A stretch of DNA of 64,000 nucleotides, from assembly GCA_016892645.1 (NCBI GenBank), contig JAFEMX010000002.1, positions 1-64,000 of the forward strand. Direction: 5' to 3'. Below the pieces are notes generated by a model. That model saw only the letters and a list, made by a program, of their open reading frames with translations, searched no databases and had not been told where the DNA came from. Made by a program: the position numbers and the translations under genes. The stretch is from Micrococcaceae bacterium RIT 802 (GTDB lineage: Bacteria > Actinomycetota > Actinomycetes > Actinomycetales > Micrococcaceae). Positions 7,636-16,976 of the stretch are shown here, piece by piece; the stretch's first letter is position 1, and every line of letters begins with the position of its first letter.

Positions 7636-8997
7636 ATGGCGACCCGTTCAACCAGCCGGCCCCACGGGCCAGGCACCTACGTAGCCCCGCCCGGTCTCTA
7701 CAAGGCCTTTGCCGCTTCCCTGACCGGGACCGCACTCGAGTGGTACGACTTCGCGGTCTACTCGGCGGCCGCGGCGATCGTGTTCCCGGCGATCTTCTTC
7801 CCGGCCTCCGACCCCATGACGGGCACGCTCCTGGCCTTCTCCACCTACGCCGTCGGCTACGTCTCCCGGCCCATCGGCGGGATCGTGCTGGGGCGGCTCG
7901 GCGACAAGATCGGGCGCAAGAAGATCCTCGTCGTCACCCTTGTGCTCATCGGCGCCGCCACGTTCCTCATCGGGTTGCTGCCCGGCTACGCGAGCATCGG
8001 CGTTGCCGCGCCGATCATCCTGGTCCTGTTGCGCTTCGCCCAGGGTGTGGGCGTCGGCGGCGAGTGGGGTGGGGCGGTCCTGCTTTCCAGCGAATTCGGC
8101 GATCCGGAGCGACGCGGATTCTGGGCCTCTGCGGCCCAGATCGGCCCGCCGGCTGGCAACCTGCTGGCCAATGGCGCACTGGCCCTGCTGACGCTCGCCT
8201 TGACCGAAGAGCAGTTCCTCTCGTTTGGCTGGCGGATTGCCTTCATCCTCTCGGCCGTCCTGGTCGCCTTCGGCCTGTGGATCCGCCTGCAGCTGGAGGA
8301 CACCCCGGTGTTCAAGGCCATGGAAGCGCGGGGCGACCGGCCGCAGAGCCCGGTCCGTGACGTCCTGACCACCGAGCTGCGTCCGCTGATCGCCGCAGTA
8401 CTCAGCCGAGTCGGACCCGATGTGGTCTATGCGCTGTTCACCGTCTTCACGCTGACGTACGGCATCACCTTCCTGGGGTTCGATCGGAACCAGGTGCTGG
8501 CCGCCGTGATGATCGGCTCGTTCTGCCAGTTGTTCCTCATCCCGCTGGCGGGGGCGATTTCGGACCGGATCAACCGCCGGCTGCTCTATGCCGCCGGGGC
8601 GGTGGCAGCGGTTCTCTGGACGTTCATCTTCTTCGCGGTCCTCAAGGGCCAGTCGGAGGCCATGCTCATCGTCGGGATCGTCTTGGGGCTGTTGTGCCAC
8701 TCGTTCATGTACGGGCCGCAGGCGGCATACGTCGTCGAACAGTTCTCGCCGCGCCTGCGCTCCACCGGCAGTTCGCTGGCCTACACGTTCGCTGGCGTCA
8801 TCGGCGGGGCCATCGCGCCGCTGATGTTCACGTTGCTGCTCGATGCCTTCGGCAGCTGGGTTCCGGTCGCGCTCTACCTGACGCTGGCCTGTGCGCTCAC
8901 GCTCATCGGATTGGCCTTGGGCCGGGATTCCGACACGGATGAGGACTACGCGTACACCGCGGACCCGGCGCTCCCGGCCCCGGAAACGGTCAGGTAG
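7636..8997 (+). CDS. MFS transporter, metabolite:H+ symporter (MHS) family
   Basis: A 453-residue, twelve-helix major facilitator of the MHS family (ProP, KgtP and ShiA relatives), which import organic acids, betaines or aromatic acids with protons. Family landmarks are TGTALEWYDFAVYS in the first helix, the loop 2-3 motif GRLGDKIGRKKI and RFAQGVGVGGEWGGAVL in helix four. The ATG at 7636 follows CGAAGGAA. The gene is divergent from DUF2848 and convergent with a GntR regulator whose apparent operator also lies in this promoter. The likely cargo is the substrate of the neighbouring hydrolase/DUF2848 pathway, identity unknown. Confidence 0.93.
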   Translation: MATRSTSRPHGPGTYVAPPGLYKAFAASLTGTALEWYDFAVYSAAAAIVFPAIFFPASDPMTGTLLAFSTYAVGYVSRPIGGIVLGRLGDKIGRKKILVVTLVLIGAATFLIGLLPGYASIGVAAPIILVLLRFAQGVGVGGEWGGAVLLSSEFGDPERRGFWASAAQIGPPAGNLLANGALALLTLALTEEQFLSFGWRIAFILSAVLVAFGLWIRLQLEDTPVFKAMEARGDRPQSPVRDVLTTELRPLIAAVLSRVGPDVVYALFTVFTLTYGITFLGFDRNQVLAAVMIGSFCQLFLIPLAGAISDRINRRLLYAAGAVAAVLWTFIFFAVLKGQSEAMLIVGIVLGLLCHSFMYGPQAAYVVEQFSPRLRSTGSSLAYTFAGVIGGAIAPLMFTLLLDAFGSWVPVALYLTLACALTLIGLALGRDSDTDEDYAYTADPALPAPETVR

Positions 8998-9016
8998 CCG
9001 TCGATCCGCCCGACGG
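8998..9016. terminator. short hairpin between convergent MHS and GntR genes
   Basis: CCGTCG at 8998-9003 pairs with CGACGG at 9011-9016 in the 20-bp gap between convergent stop codons. The stem is only six pairs and lacks a U-tract. Confidence 0.35.
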
Positions 9017-9017
9017 A

Positions 9018-9674
9018 TCAGGCGCGGAGCAGGACGTCGCGCGTCACGGCCAGATGGCTCCGGATCGCGGCGTGCGCCGCGGGGGCGTCCGCGGCACGGA
9101 TCGCCTCGACGATGGTGCGGTGCTCCTGGCACACGTGCAGCTGCCGGTCGGCGGAGCGGTAGAGCGCCGCGACGCCGACCAGCACCTGGCGCACGCGCAG
9201 TTTGTTGTAGGACTGGGACATCAATCGGTTTCCGGCCGCATCGACCAGGATCTGGTGGAAGGCGGCATCCCGTTCGATGAAGGCCTGCGCGTTGTCCTCG
9301 CCCTCCAGCATGCGCAGCGCCTCCTGTTCCTCGATGATCCGTTCCATGTCGTCGACCGGAGGACGTCCCGAGGCGATCGCCTGCTCGGCGGCGTGGACTT
9401 CCAGGACCTCGCGCATCTCCATCAGTTCGGAGATGTCGCGGCCGGAAAGCACCGGGATCTGCGCCCCGCGTTGCGGGATCATCTCCACCAGCCCGTCGGC
9501 GACCAGCAGCAGCAGTGCCTCGCGAACCGGAGTCCGTGAGACGCCGATCTCCTCGGCCAGCTGCTTTTCGTTCAGGAACCTGCCCTGCATGCGGGCGTCG
9601 ACCAGGACGTGTTCGCGCAGGTAATCGTAGGCTTTGTCTCGGCCGGAGGTGGCCGGGGGCGGGGTCTTTGGCAT
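9018..9674 (-). CDS. GntR-family regulator, FadR/FCD subfamily
   Basis: A 218-residue regulator with an N-terminal winged helix (LAEEIGVSRTPVREALLLLVADGL, about residues 38-61) and a C-terminal all-helical FCD ligand domain. The domain has the metal-binding pattern Asp...His (RDAAFHQILVDAAGN) and the C-terminal histidines (QEHRTIVEAI and AAIRSHL). FCD domains bind small carboxylates through a metal ion. I prefer the ATG at 9674; a TTG at 9692 is the next alternative. An operator-like sequence overlaps this start codon, implying autoregulation. The gene is divergent from a carbon-nitrogen hydrolase and probably controls it together with the MHS transporter and DUF2848. Confidence 0.92.
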   Translation of the reverse strand: MPKTPPPATSGRDKAYDYLREHVLVDARMQGRFLNEKQLAEEIGVSRTPVREALLLLVADGLVEMIPQRGAQIPVLSGRDISELMEMREVLEVHAAEQAIASGRPPVDDMERIIEEQEALRMLEGEDNAQAFIERDAAFHQILVDAAGNRLMSQSYNKLRVRQVLVGVAALYRSADRQLHVCQEHRTIVEAIRAADAPAAHAAIRSHLAVTRDVLLRA

Positions 9675-9687
9675 ACACAAGGTATAT
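9673..9687. promoter_or_regulatory. putative GntR operator between gntR and the C-N hydrolase gene
   Basis: ATAC at 9673-9676 faces GTAT at 9682-9685, and the core ATACACNAGGTNT repeats the sequence found at 7584-7596. It overlaps the GntR start codon (9672-9674) and ends 22 bases before the hydrolase ATG. Confidence 0.45.
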
Positions 9688-9708
9688 AACAAGTTCGGGA
9701 GGACTCAG

Positions 9709-10554
9709 ATGAAAATCGCCATTGCCCAGATCAATTCCATTGCGGACCTGGAGGCCAACTTCGAGCTCGTCCGCGCCAACGCGACCCGGGCCCGCGAGGC
9801 CGGAGCCGCCGTCGTGGTCTTCCCCGAGGCGACCATGTGCGCCTTTGGGAACCCGCTGACCGAGGTCGCGGAGCCGCTTGACGGACCCTGGGCGGACCGC
9901 ATCAGGGCCCTGTCCGCGGAGCTCGGCATCGTGACCGTCCACGGCATGTTCACCCCCGGCGAGGGCGACCGGGTGCGCAACACCCTGCTCGCCACCGGTC
10001 CCGGAGTGGAGGCCAGCTACGACAAGATCCACCTCTACGACGCCTTCGGGTTCGCCGAATCCGACGCCGTGACCGCCGGGGACTTGATCGCCACCTTCGA
10101 ACTCGAGGGCACCGTGTTCGGGCTCTCGACCTGTTACGACGTGCGGTTCCCCGACCTGTATCGCGCCACCACCGCGGCGGGTGCCGTCGTGAACATCGTC
10201 TGCGCCTCCTGGGGCGACGGACCCGGCAAGGCCGCCCAATGGGACGCGCTGGTCCGTGCCCGCGCCCTGGACACCACGACGTTCGTCATCGCCTGCGACC
10301 AGGCAGACCCGGCAGCCAGCGGCCGGCCGGCCTCCGGCAGCACCCCGCTCGGCGTCGGGCACAGTGCAGTGATCTCCCCGCTGGGCCACACCGTGGCATC
10401 AACACCGACCGGCCCGTCGCTCACCGTCGTGGACCTTGACCTCGCAAGCCTCGACGAGGCGCGCGCCAAGCTGCCGGTGCTCGCCAACGCACGTCGATTC
10501 GACGCCGACGGCAACGCGGGTGCTCCGGCGGAAACCGGACAGGGTCGCCCGTAA
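9709..10554 (+). CDS. carbon-nitrogen hydrolase (nitrilase superfamily amidase)
   Basis: A 281-residue nitrilase-superfamily enzyme. The catalytic triad is visible as Glu40 (VVFPEAT), Lys106 (YDKIHLYD) and Cys142 (STCYDVRFPDL). The close spacing and short length resemble omega-amidase/Nit2 and carbamoylase-type branches rather than true nitrilases. It would hydrolyse an amide or carbamoyl bond in the cytoplasm, releasing ammonia. The start at 9709 follows GGGAGGA. It is divergent from the GntR gene and shares its operator region, so the substrate is probably the compound imported by the MHS transporter. Which amide is not deducible. Confidence 0.92.
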   Translation: MKIAIAQINSIADLEANFELVRANATRAREAGAAVVVFPEATMCAFGNPLTEVAEPLDGPWADRIRALSAELGIVTVHGMFTPGEGDRVRNTLLATGPGVEASYDKIHLYDAFGFAESDAVTAGDLIATFELEGTVFGLSTCYDVRFPDLYRATTAAGAVVNIVCASWGDGPGKAAQWDALVRARALDTTTFVIACDQADPAASGRPASGSTPLGVGHSAVISPLGHTVASTPTGPSLTVVDLDLASLDEARAKLPVLANARRFDADGNAGAPAETGQGRP

Positions 10555-10783
10555 AATTCGCGGCCAGAGGTTGGGTGGACCGGATCGATGCCCTACTGTG
10601 GGTGCAACGGTCTAAAGAAAGTACTGACCACTGCGCAAGCGCCGCGTGCCAACACCCCTGGCCGGCCTCCGCAGAGCAGGGCAGGTTGCCCGCCGCTCGC
10701 CGACCCTGTCGCCGGCGCCGCAGCCCGCGGAATCCGTGCCACGCCCGCTTCCCGATCAGCTGACTTTCACCAGGAGCATCCCC

Positions 10784-11965
10784 ATGTCCACCGTGACCCC
10801 AGAAACCACCCCCACGACGACCACGCCCATCAGCGAGGCGGACATCTTCTCCGCGCACGAGGGTGGCAAGCTCTCCGTGGAATCCACGATGCCGCTGGAT
10901 TCCAAGCGCGCCCTGTCCATTGCCTACACGCCGGGCGTCGCCCAGGTCTCCCGCGCGATCGCCGCCGATCCCGCCAAGCACGCGACCCACACCTGGGCCT
11001 CCCGCCTGGTGGCTGTGGTCTCGGACGGAACGGCCGTGCTGGGCCTGGGCAACATCGGCGCCGCCGCATCGCTGCCGGTGATGGAGGGCAAATCCGCGCT
11101 GTTCAAGAACTTCGGCGGGCTGAATTCCATCCCCTTGGTGCTCGAGACCACCAACGTCGACGAGATCATCGAGACCCTCGTGCGGCTGCGCCCCAGCTTC
11201 GGGGCGGTCAACCTCGAGGACATCTCCGCACCGCGCTGCTTCGAGCTCGAGGAACGGCTCATCGAGGCCCTGGATTGCCCGGTGATGCATGACGACCAGC
11301 ACGGCACCGCCGTCGTCGTCCTCGCCGCCCTGACCAACGCCGCCCGCGTCGTCGGCAAGCAGCTCGCGGACCTGCGTGTGGTCGTCTCCGGGGCCGGCGC
11401 CGCCGGCATCGCCATCGCCGACATCCTGGTCAACGTGGGCGTCGGCGATGTCGTCCTGCTGGACTCCAGGGGCGTCATCCACCGCGATCGCGACGACCTG
11501 AACCCCATCAAGGCCAAGTACGCCGCCATCACCAACCGCGAGGGCATCATGGGCGGAACCCACGAGGCCCTCGATGGCGCTGATGCTTTTGTCGGCGTCT
11601 CCTCCTCCACCGTCCCCGAGGAGGACCTGGCCGGGATGAACGAGGACGCGATCATCTTCGGGCTCTCCAACCCCGACCCGGAGGTCATGCCCGACGTCGC
11701 GGCCCGGTATGCCACCGTGGTTGCCACCGGGCGCAGTGATTTCCCGAACCAGATCAACAACGTGCTCGCCTTCCCCGGCATCTTCCGCGGGGCACTGGAC
11801 GCAGGGGCCCGCCGCATCACCGGCGGGATGAAGATCGCCGCAGCCATGGCCATCGCCGACCTGGCCGCCGAGGACCTGGCCCCGGACTTCATCGTCCCCT
11901 CGCCGCTGGATCCCCGGGTTGCCGATGCCGTCGCCGCTGCGGTGGCCGCGGCCTCGCAGGAGTAG
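10784..11965 (+). CDS. NAD(P)-dependent malic enzyme (short form)
   Basis: A 393-residue malic enzyme that oxidatively decarboxylates malate to pyruvate, linking the TCA cycle to gluconeogenesis. It has the short bacterial form without a phosphotransacetylase domain. Landmarks are SIAYTPGVAQ, the catalytic region PVMHDDQHGTAVVVLAAL with its metal-binding acids, and the dinucleotide site VVSGAGAAGIAIADIL. CAGGAG precedes the ATG at 10784. The 229-bp region upstream (10555-10783) has no gene I can support and presumably holds its promoter. It ends at a strong bidirectional terminator. Confidence 0.93.
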   Translation: MSTVTPETTPTTTTPISEADIFSAHEGGKLSVESTMPLDSKRALSIAYTPGVAQVSRAIAADPAKHATHTWASRLVAVVSDGTAVLGLGNIGAAASLPVMEGKSALFKNFGGLNSIPLVLETTNVDEIIETLVRLRPSFGAVNLEDISAPRCFELEERLIEALDCPVMHDDQHGTAVVVLAALTNAARVVGKQLADLRVVVSGAGAAGIAIADILVNVGVGDVVLLDSRGVIHRDRDDLNPIKAKYAAITNREGIMGGTHEALDGADAFVGVSSSTVPEEDLAGMNEDAIIFGLSNPDPEVMPDVAARYATVVATGRSDFPNQINNVLAFPGIFRGALDAGARRITGGMKIAAAMAIADLAAEDLAPDFIVPSPLDPRVADAVAAAVAAASQE

Positions 11966-11972
11966 CTCGTTG

Positions 11973-12003
11973 GGCGGGCGGGGTACGTTGGTCCCCGCCC
12001 GCC
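11973..12003. terminator. strong bidirectional terminator
   Basis: An eleven-pair perfect stem, GGCGGGCGGGG at 11973-11983 with CCCCGCCCGCC at 11993-12003, has a nine-base loop and sits between the convergent malic enzyme and DUF503 genes. There is no U-tract, which is common in high-GC actinobacteria. Confidence 0.7.
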
Positions 12004-12012
12004 GGCCGCCGG

Positions 12013-12309
12013 TTACTCATCCTCGGAGGAATGAAGACGGCGACGGACGCTGAGCAGCTCCAACTCGGGCCGGTAGGCGACCAGCCGTTCGACGCCGTCG
12101 AGCACGTCGATGACGTGCGCCGCGTCCGCGGCGACGAGTCCGGCCGACAGGGAAGCCCGCCGATGCAGGTCCTGCTGGCCGGTTTCGGCCACCGACACCT
12201 CGAAACGGCGCCTGACCTCTGCCAGAACCGGGCGGACGGCGGCCCGCTTGGCCTTGAGCGAGTGCACATCGCCGAGCAGGACGTCGAATTCGATCCAACC
12301 GAACCACAT
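12013..12309 (-). CDS. DUF503 family protein
   Basis: A 98-residue protein of the DUF503 (YlxP-like) family, recognised from the ordered segments VLLGDVHSLKAKRAAVRPVL, RRRFEVSVAETG and LSAGLVAADAAHV. Members are small ferredoxin-fold proteins often found near ribosome maturation genes such as rbfA, but here the gene stands alone. I take the ATG at 12309, which gives MWFGWIEFDV; an upstream start at 12327 would add six residues. A role in ribosome biogenesis is only a family-level suggestion. Confidence 0.88.
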   Translation of the reverse strand: MWFGWIEFDVLLGDVHSLKAKRAAVRPVLAEVRRRFEVSVAETGQQDLHRRASLSAGLVAADAAHVIDVLDGVERLVAYRPELELLSVRRRLHSSEDE

Positions 12310-12401
12310 GGCTCCATCATCGAACATGCCGGCTGTCGGGCCAAGGGCCGGTACCGGCGGAAACGCTGGTCAACGGCCGTGCATCCGGGCAGACTGGCGC
12401 C

Positions 12402-13016
12402 ATGAGCGAAGACCCGTTGAAGGCCCTCGTCCTGGTCTGCACCCTCACCCCCTCCCCGCAGGACTCGAGCAGCGACTTGCTCGGCCGCCAGGTAGCCGAG
12501 GAGCTCGCGGTGCACGGCGTCGACAGCGAGGTGGTGCGGATCGTTGACCACGACGTGAAACCCGGAGTGAAAACGGACATGGGTGCCGGGGACGAATGGC
12601 CCGCCATCCGCGAAAAGCTGCTGGCCTCCCACATTTTGGTGCTCGCGACCCCCATCTGGGTGGGCCATCCGGCAAGCCCGGCACAGCAGGTGCTGGAGCG
12701 GCTCGATGCGGAGCTCTCGGAAACGGATGAGCGGGGGCGGCCGATCCTCTTCGACAAGGTCGCGATGGTCGCCGTCGTCGGCAACGAGGACGGAGCCCAT
12801 CACGTCGTGGCCGACGTGTCCCAGGGATTGAGTGAAGTCGGCTTCACCGTCGCCGGACAAGGGGCGACCTATTGGGTCGGGGAGGCGATGCACGGCACCG
12901 ACTACCAGGATCTGGAGGAGACCCCGGAGGCCACAGCCAAGGCGACGCGTGTCTCCGCACGGAACACGGCGCATCTGGCGGAACTGCTGCGGGACCACCC
13001 CTTCCCGGCCGGCTGA
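12402..13016 (+). CDS. flavodoxin-like NAD(P)H:FMN reductase family protein
   Basis: A 204-residue flavodoxin-fold protein. The N-terminal strand and phosphate-binding loop (LVLVCTLTPSPQDSSSDLLG) and the ATPIWVGHPASPAQQVLERL segment match the NADPH-dependent FMN reductase/WrbA-like fold and FMN-binding loops. It is likely a cytoplasmic flavin or quinone reductase. It is divergent from DUF503 and has no operon partner. The substrate is unknown. Confidence 0.85.
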   Translation: MSEDPLKALVLVCTLTPSPQDSSSDLLGRQVAEELAVHGVDSEVVRIVDHDVKPGVKTDMGAGDEWPAIREKLLASHILVLATPIWVGHPASPAQQVLERLDAELSETDERGRPILFDKVAMVAVVGNEDGAHHVVADVSQGLSEVGFTVAGQGATYWVGEAMHGTDYQDLEETPEATAKATRVSARNTAHLAELLRDHPFPAG

Positions 13017-13146
13017 CGCTACGCGTACCGGTACCGCCACGACCCGAAGCGCATCGCGGGCCCGTTGTGGGGTTGCTCACCCACATCGTATGCTAATATG
13101 CGCGCGCCCGTGGGCAGGGCGATGACCTCTTGTTACTGTGCAATGT

Positions 13147-15420
13147 ATGACTTCGAGCAATCCGCCTGAATCAGCAGTGCAACCAGCCGCCTCCGAGCAG
13201 GTTTCCGGAAAACCACACGACCCCGGCGGGAGCCCCATCAACAAGGTCGTCTTCTTCGGCGCAGCCGCAGCCGTCCTGGCCATCGCCTTGTGGGCCATCA
13301 TCGACCAGCCCGGGGCCGACCGTGTCATCGGTGCCGGCGTCGAGTTCGTCGGCAAGACCTTCGGCTGGTGGTACTCGCTCATTGTCGTGGCGGTTCTCGC
13401 GTTCGTCATCGCGGTGGCCATCAGCAAGGTGGGCAAGACCCGGTTGGGGCCGGACCATTCGCGGCCGACCTTCAACCTGTTCACCTGGACGGCGATGCTC
13501 TTCGCTGCCGGCATCGGGATCGACCTGATGTTCTTTTCCGTGTCGGAACCGGTCACCCAGTTTCTGTCCCCGCCGCGCGGGGACGGCGGCACGGCCGAAG
13601 CCGCCCGCCAAGCGCTGGTGTGGACGCTGTTCCATTACGGCATCCTCGGGTGGGGCCTCTACGCACTGATGGGCATGGCCCTGGGGTACTTCGCGTACCG
13701 CCACAACCTGCCCCTGAGCATCCGTTCGGCGCTGTTCCCCATCCTCGGGAAGCGGATCCACGGCTGGATGGGCAATGTCGTGGACATCGCCGCGGTGATG
13801 GGCACGATCTTCGGCATCGCCACCTCCCTGGGCATTGGCGTGGCCCAGTTGAACTTCGGATTGGAGTTCATGTTCGGGATTCCCCAGAGCAAGGGGGCCC
13901 AGATCTCCCTGATCGCCTTGGCCGTCATCATGGCCACCATCTCCGTGTTGACCGGCGTCGAGAAGGGCATCCGGCGACTCTCCGAGCTCAACGTCCTGCT
14001 CGCCATCGCCCTGATGCTCTTCGTCCTGCTCGGCGGCAAGACCCGTTTCCTGCTCGACGGCATCGTCACCAACATCGGCGACACCCTTTCGCGCTTCCCG
14101 TCGATGGCGCTCGATACGTTCGCCTACGACCGGCCCGATGACTGGCTGAACGGCTGGACCTTGTTCTTCTGGGCCTGGTGGATCGCCTGGGCGCCGTTCG
14201 TGGGCCTGTTCCTGGCACGCATCTCCCGCGGTCGCACGCTGCGCGAATTCGTCGTCGGGGTGCTCGTGGTGCCTTTCGCCTTCATCCTGCTGTGGATCTC
14301 GATCTTCGGCAACAGCGCCCTGGACCTGGTCATCAGCGGGAACCAGGCTTTCGGCGACGTTGCCATGAACAAACCGGAACAGGGCTTCTACGCATTGCTC
14401 GAGCAATACCCCTTCGTTCCATTCAGCGCAGCCGTCGCCACCTTCACCGGTTTGCTGTTCTACGTCACCAGCGCCGACTCCGGCGCTCTGGTCATGGCCA
14501 ACTTCACCTCCAACCTCAAGGACCCCGAGCAGGACGGCGCCAAATGGGTCCGCGTCTTCTGGGCGGTGGCCACAGGTCTACTCACCCTGGCCATGCTGCT
14601 CGTCGGTGGCGTCAACACGTTGCAGAACGCCACGGTCATCATGGGCCTGCCGTTCTCGGTGGTGCTGGTGTTCATCATGCTCGGCCTCTACAAGGCCCTA
14701 CGCATGGAGAACGCCCTGGCCGGCAGCTTCCAGGCCGGACTGCACGGGGTCCTGTCCTCGCGTGCCCACGCCGGCGGCGGGGACTCGAGGCGGGGCTGGC
14801 GCCAACGCCTGGCCCGTGCGGTCAGCTACCCCGGCAAGCGTTCCGCCCAACGATTCATCACCGAGGTGGCCCGCCCCGCCTTGGAGGAGATGCGCGAGGA
14901 ATTCGCCGGACAGGGCATCGACGCCACCCTTGGTTGCGAGTCAGTGGGGCCCGTGGGGATCGACTCCGTGAACCTCGTCGTCCAGCACGGGGAGGAACGG
15001 GCCTTCAAGTACCAGATCTTCCCCGTGCAGCTGGACGTCCCGACCTATGCAACCGCCTCCGTGAAGGCCGAGAAATACTACCGCATGGAGGTCTTCTCGC
15101 TCGAGGGCAGCCACGGCTACGACCTGCTCGGATGCAGCCGCGAACAGGTCATCGCCGACGTGCTGGACCAGTACGAGGTCCACCTGGCCTTCCTCCATGA
15201 GAACAACGGTGGCATCGGCGGCAGCAAGATCGCCGAGGACACCGAGGCGATCACCGACTGGGAAGCCGACTTCGCCATGGTCGAGGAAGGCACCGGCCCC
15301 GACCACCAGCTCGAGTCCGCCGATCCGGCCAGCCAGGCCCCGTCGTCGTCCTCCACCGAAACCACCGACCCGACGGACAGCCCCGGGTCCACCAGCAAAC
15401 CCGGAACCGAGAAGGAGTAA
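13147..15420 (+). CDS. betT: BCCT-family choline/betaine transporter (BetT-like)
   Basis: A 757-residue sodium- or proton-coupled transporter of the betaine/choline/carnitine family with twelve predicted helices. The BCCT signature GWTLFFWAWW lies near residue 336, followed by IAWAPFVGLFLARISRG. About 200 hydrophilic residues follow the last helix, as in BetT-type members where the cytoplasmic tail tunes osmotic activation (family knowledge). The ATG at 13147 is preceded by no clear ribosome-binding site; GTG at 13138 is an alternative. It leads an operon with betaine aldehyde dehydrogenase (2-bp gap) and choline oxidase, so its cargo is almost certainly choline. Confidence 0.93.
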   Translation: MTSSNPPESAVQPAASEQVSGKPHDPGGSPINKVVFFGAAAAVLAIALWAIIDQPGADRVIGAGVEFVGKTFGWWYSLIVVAVLAFVIAVAISKVGKTRLGPDHSRPTFNLFTWTAMLFAAGIGIDLMFFSVSEPVTQFLSPPRGDGGTAEAARQALVWTLFHYGILGWGLYALMGMALGYFAYRHNLPLSIRSALFPILGKRIHGWMGNVVDIAAVMGTIFGIATSLGIGVAQLNFGLEFMFGIPQSKGAQISLIALAVIMATISVLTGVEKGIRRLSELNVLLAIALMLFVLLGGKTRFLLDGIVTNIGDTLSRFPSMALDTFAYDRPDDWLNGWTLFFWAWWIAWAPFVGLFLARISRGRTLREFVVGVLVVPFAFILLWISIFGNSALDLVISGNQAFGDVAMNKPEQGFYALLEQYPFVPFSAAVATFTGLLFYVTSADSGALVMANFTSNLKDPEQDGAKWVRVFWAVATGLLTLAMLLVGGVNTLQNATVIMGLPFSVVLVFIMLGLYKALRMENALAGSFQAGLHGVLSSRAHAGGGDSRRGWRQRLARAVSYPGKRSAQRFITEVARPALEEMREEFAGQGIDATLGCESVGPVGIDSVNLVVQHGEERAFKYQIFPVQLDVPTYATASVKAEKYYRMEVFSLEGSHGYDLLGCSREQVIADVLDQYEVHLAFLHENNGGIGGSKIAEDTEAITDWEADFAMVEEGTGPDHQLESADPASQAPSSSSTETTDPTDSPGSTSKPGTEKE

Positions 15421-15422
15421 CC

Positions 15423-16940
15423 ATGCCAGCGATCCCGCAGACCACCTACCCCGATACGAACACCCTCTTCATCGACGGGGCGTGGGAGCCCGCAGCCTCC
15501 GGGGAAACCCGCCAGATCATCTGCCCGGCCGACGGCACCCACGTGGCCACCGTCTCCGAGGCCGGCGCAGCCGATGCCGAACGCGCCATCGCCGCGGCCC
15601 GCAAGGCCTTCGACTCCGGCGTCTGGTCCTCCATGCCCGCCCCGGAACGCGGTGCCTTCCTGCTCAAGGTCGCCGCGCGCCTGCGCGAGCGCAAGGAGGA
15701 GTTCGCCCGCGCCGAAACCGGCGACACCGGCAAGCGGATCCTCGAATCGCGCATCGACATGGACGACATCACCAACTGCTTCGAGTACTTCGGCCGGCTG
15801 GCCGGCCAAGACGCCGGGCGCATCGTCGACGCGGGGGACAACACCGTCGTCTCGCGCATCGCCTACGAACCGGTCGGCGTCTGCGGGATGATCACCCCGT
15901 GGAACTACCCGCTGCTGCAGGCCGCCTGGAAGATGGCCCCGGCGATCGCCGCCGGCTGCTCGTTCATCCTCAAGCCAGCCGAGCTGACCCCCTCGACCGC
16001 GATCCTCATGATGGACGTGTTCGCCGAGCTCGGCCTGCCCGCGGGGGTGGCCAACCTGGTCACCGGCGCCGGAGCCACCGCCGGGGCGCCGCTGTCCGCG
16101 CACCCCGACGTCGACATGGTCTCCTTCACCGGTGGCCTCGTCACCGGCCGGGTCATCGCCGCCAGCGCCGCGGCCACCGTGAAGAAGGTGGCCCTGGAAC
16201 TCGGCGGCAAGAACCCCAACGTCGTCTTCGCCGACGCCGATTTCGACGCCGCCGTGGACAACGCGCTGAACGGTGCCTTCGTGCACTCCGGCCAGGTCTG
16301 CTCCGCGGGGGCCCGGCTGGTGGTCCACGAATCCATTGCCGAACGCTTCGTCGACGAGCTCGTGCGCCGGGCCGAGGGCATCCGCATCGGCGGACCCTAC
16401 GACGAGGACGCGGAAACCGGCCCGCTGATCTCCGGCGCCCACCTGGACAAGGTCGACGCCTACGTCAAAAAGGGCGTCGCCGAAGGCGCCCGGCTGCGTA
16501 CCGGCGGCCGGGCCGCCACGGACGACGACGGCGCCGGCCTGGGCCAGGGGCACTACTACCTGCCGACCATCCTCGACCAGGTCACCCGCGGCATGTCCGT
16601 CGTCACCGACGAGGCCTTCGGCCCGACGGTGACGGTCGAGACGTTCTCCACCGAGGACGAGGCGGTGGCGATCGCCAACGACACCATCTACGGTCTCGCC
16701 GGGGCCGTGTGGACCCAGGACGCCGGACGCGCCCAGCGTGTGGCCGGCCGGCTGCGCCACGGCACCATCTGGATCAACGACTTCCACCCGTACCTGCCCC
16801 AGGCCGAATGGGGCGGCTATGGCCAGTCCGGCGTCGGCCGCGAGCTCGGCCCGACCGGCCTCGGCGAATACCAGGAGGCCAAGCACATCTACCAGAACAC
16901 AGCCCCGCAGGTCACCGGCTGGTTCGCCGACCGCGCCTGA
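15423..16940 (+). CDS. betB: betaine aldehyde dehydrogenase
   Basis: A 505-residue NAD-dependent aldehyde dehydrogenase. The catalytic glutamate lies in LELGGKNPNVVF and the nucleophilic cysteine is near residue 293 in HSGQVCSAGARL. The cofactor-binding segment MITPWNYPLLQ is also present. It oxidises betaine aldehyde to glycine betaine, an osmoprotectant and methyl donor. The gene begins two bases after the choline transporter stop and precedes choline oxidase, which makes its substrate clear by context. AAGGAG ends just before the ATG. Confidence 0.93.
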   Translation: MPAIPQTTYPDTNTLFIDGAWEPAASGETRQIICPADGTHVATVSEAGAADAERAIAAARKAFDSGVWSSMPAPERGAFLLKVAARLRERKEEFARAETGDTGKRILESRIDMDDITNCFEYFGRLAGQDAGRIVDAGDNTVVSRIAYEPVGVCGMITPWNYPLLQAAWKMAPAIAAGCSFILKPAELTPSTAILMMDVFAELGLPAGVANLVTGAGATAGAPLSAHPDVDMVSFTGGLVTGRVIAASAAATVKKVALELGGKNPNVVFADADFDAAVDNALNGAFVHSGQVCSAGARLVVHESIAERFVDELVRRAEGIRIGGPYDEDAETGPLISGAHLDKVDAYVKKGVAEGARLRTGGRAATDDDGAGLGQGHYYLPTILDQVTRGMSVVTDEAFGPTVTVETFSTEDEAVAIANDTIYGLAGAVWTQDAGRAQRVAGRLRHGTIWINDFHPYLPQAEWGGYGQSGVGRELGPTGLGEYQEAKHIYQNTAPQVTGWFADRA

Positions 16941-16976
16941 CCCCCCCATCGGATCCTGAGCAAGGAGAGTACTGAC

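Noticed and set aside
7648-10389. A 913-codon minus-strand open frame, and similar long antisense frames across the window
   Set aside because: They lie opposite well-recognised genes, have low-complexity Arg/Gly/His-rich translations and no domain motifs; such frames arise from third-position GC bias.
10555-10783. Small open frame of about 62 codons in the gap before malic enzyme
   Set aside because: No ribosome-binding site and an Arg/Pro-rich shadow-like translation; the gap is better read as promoter region.
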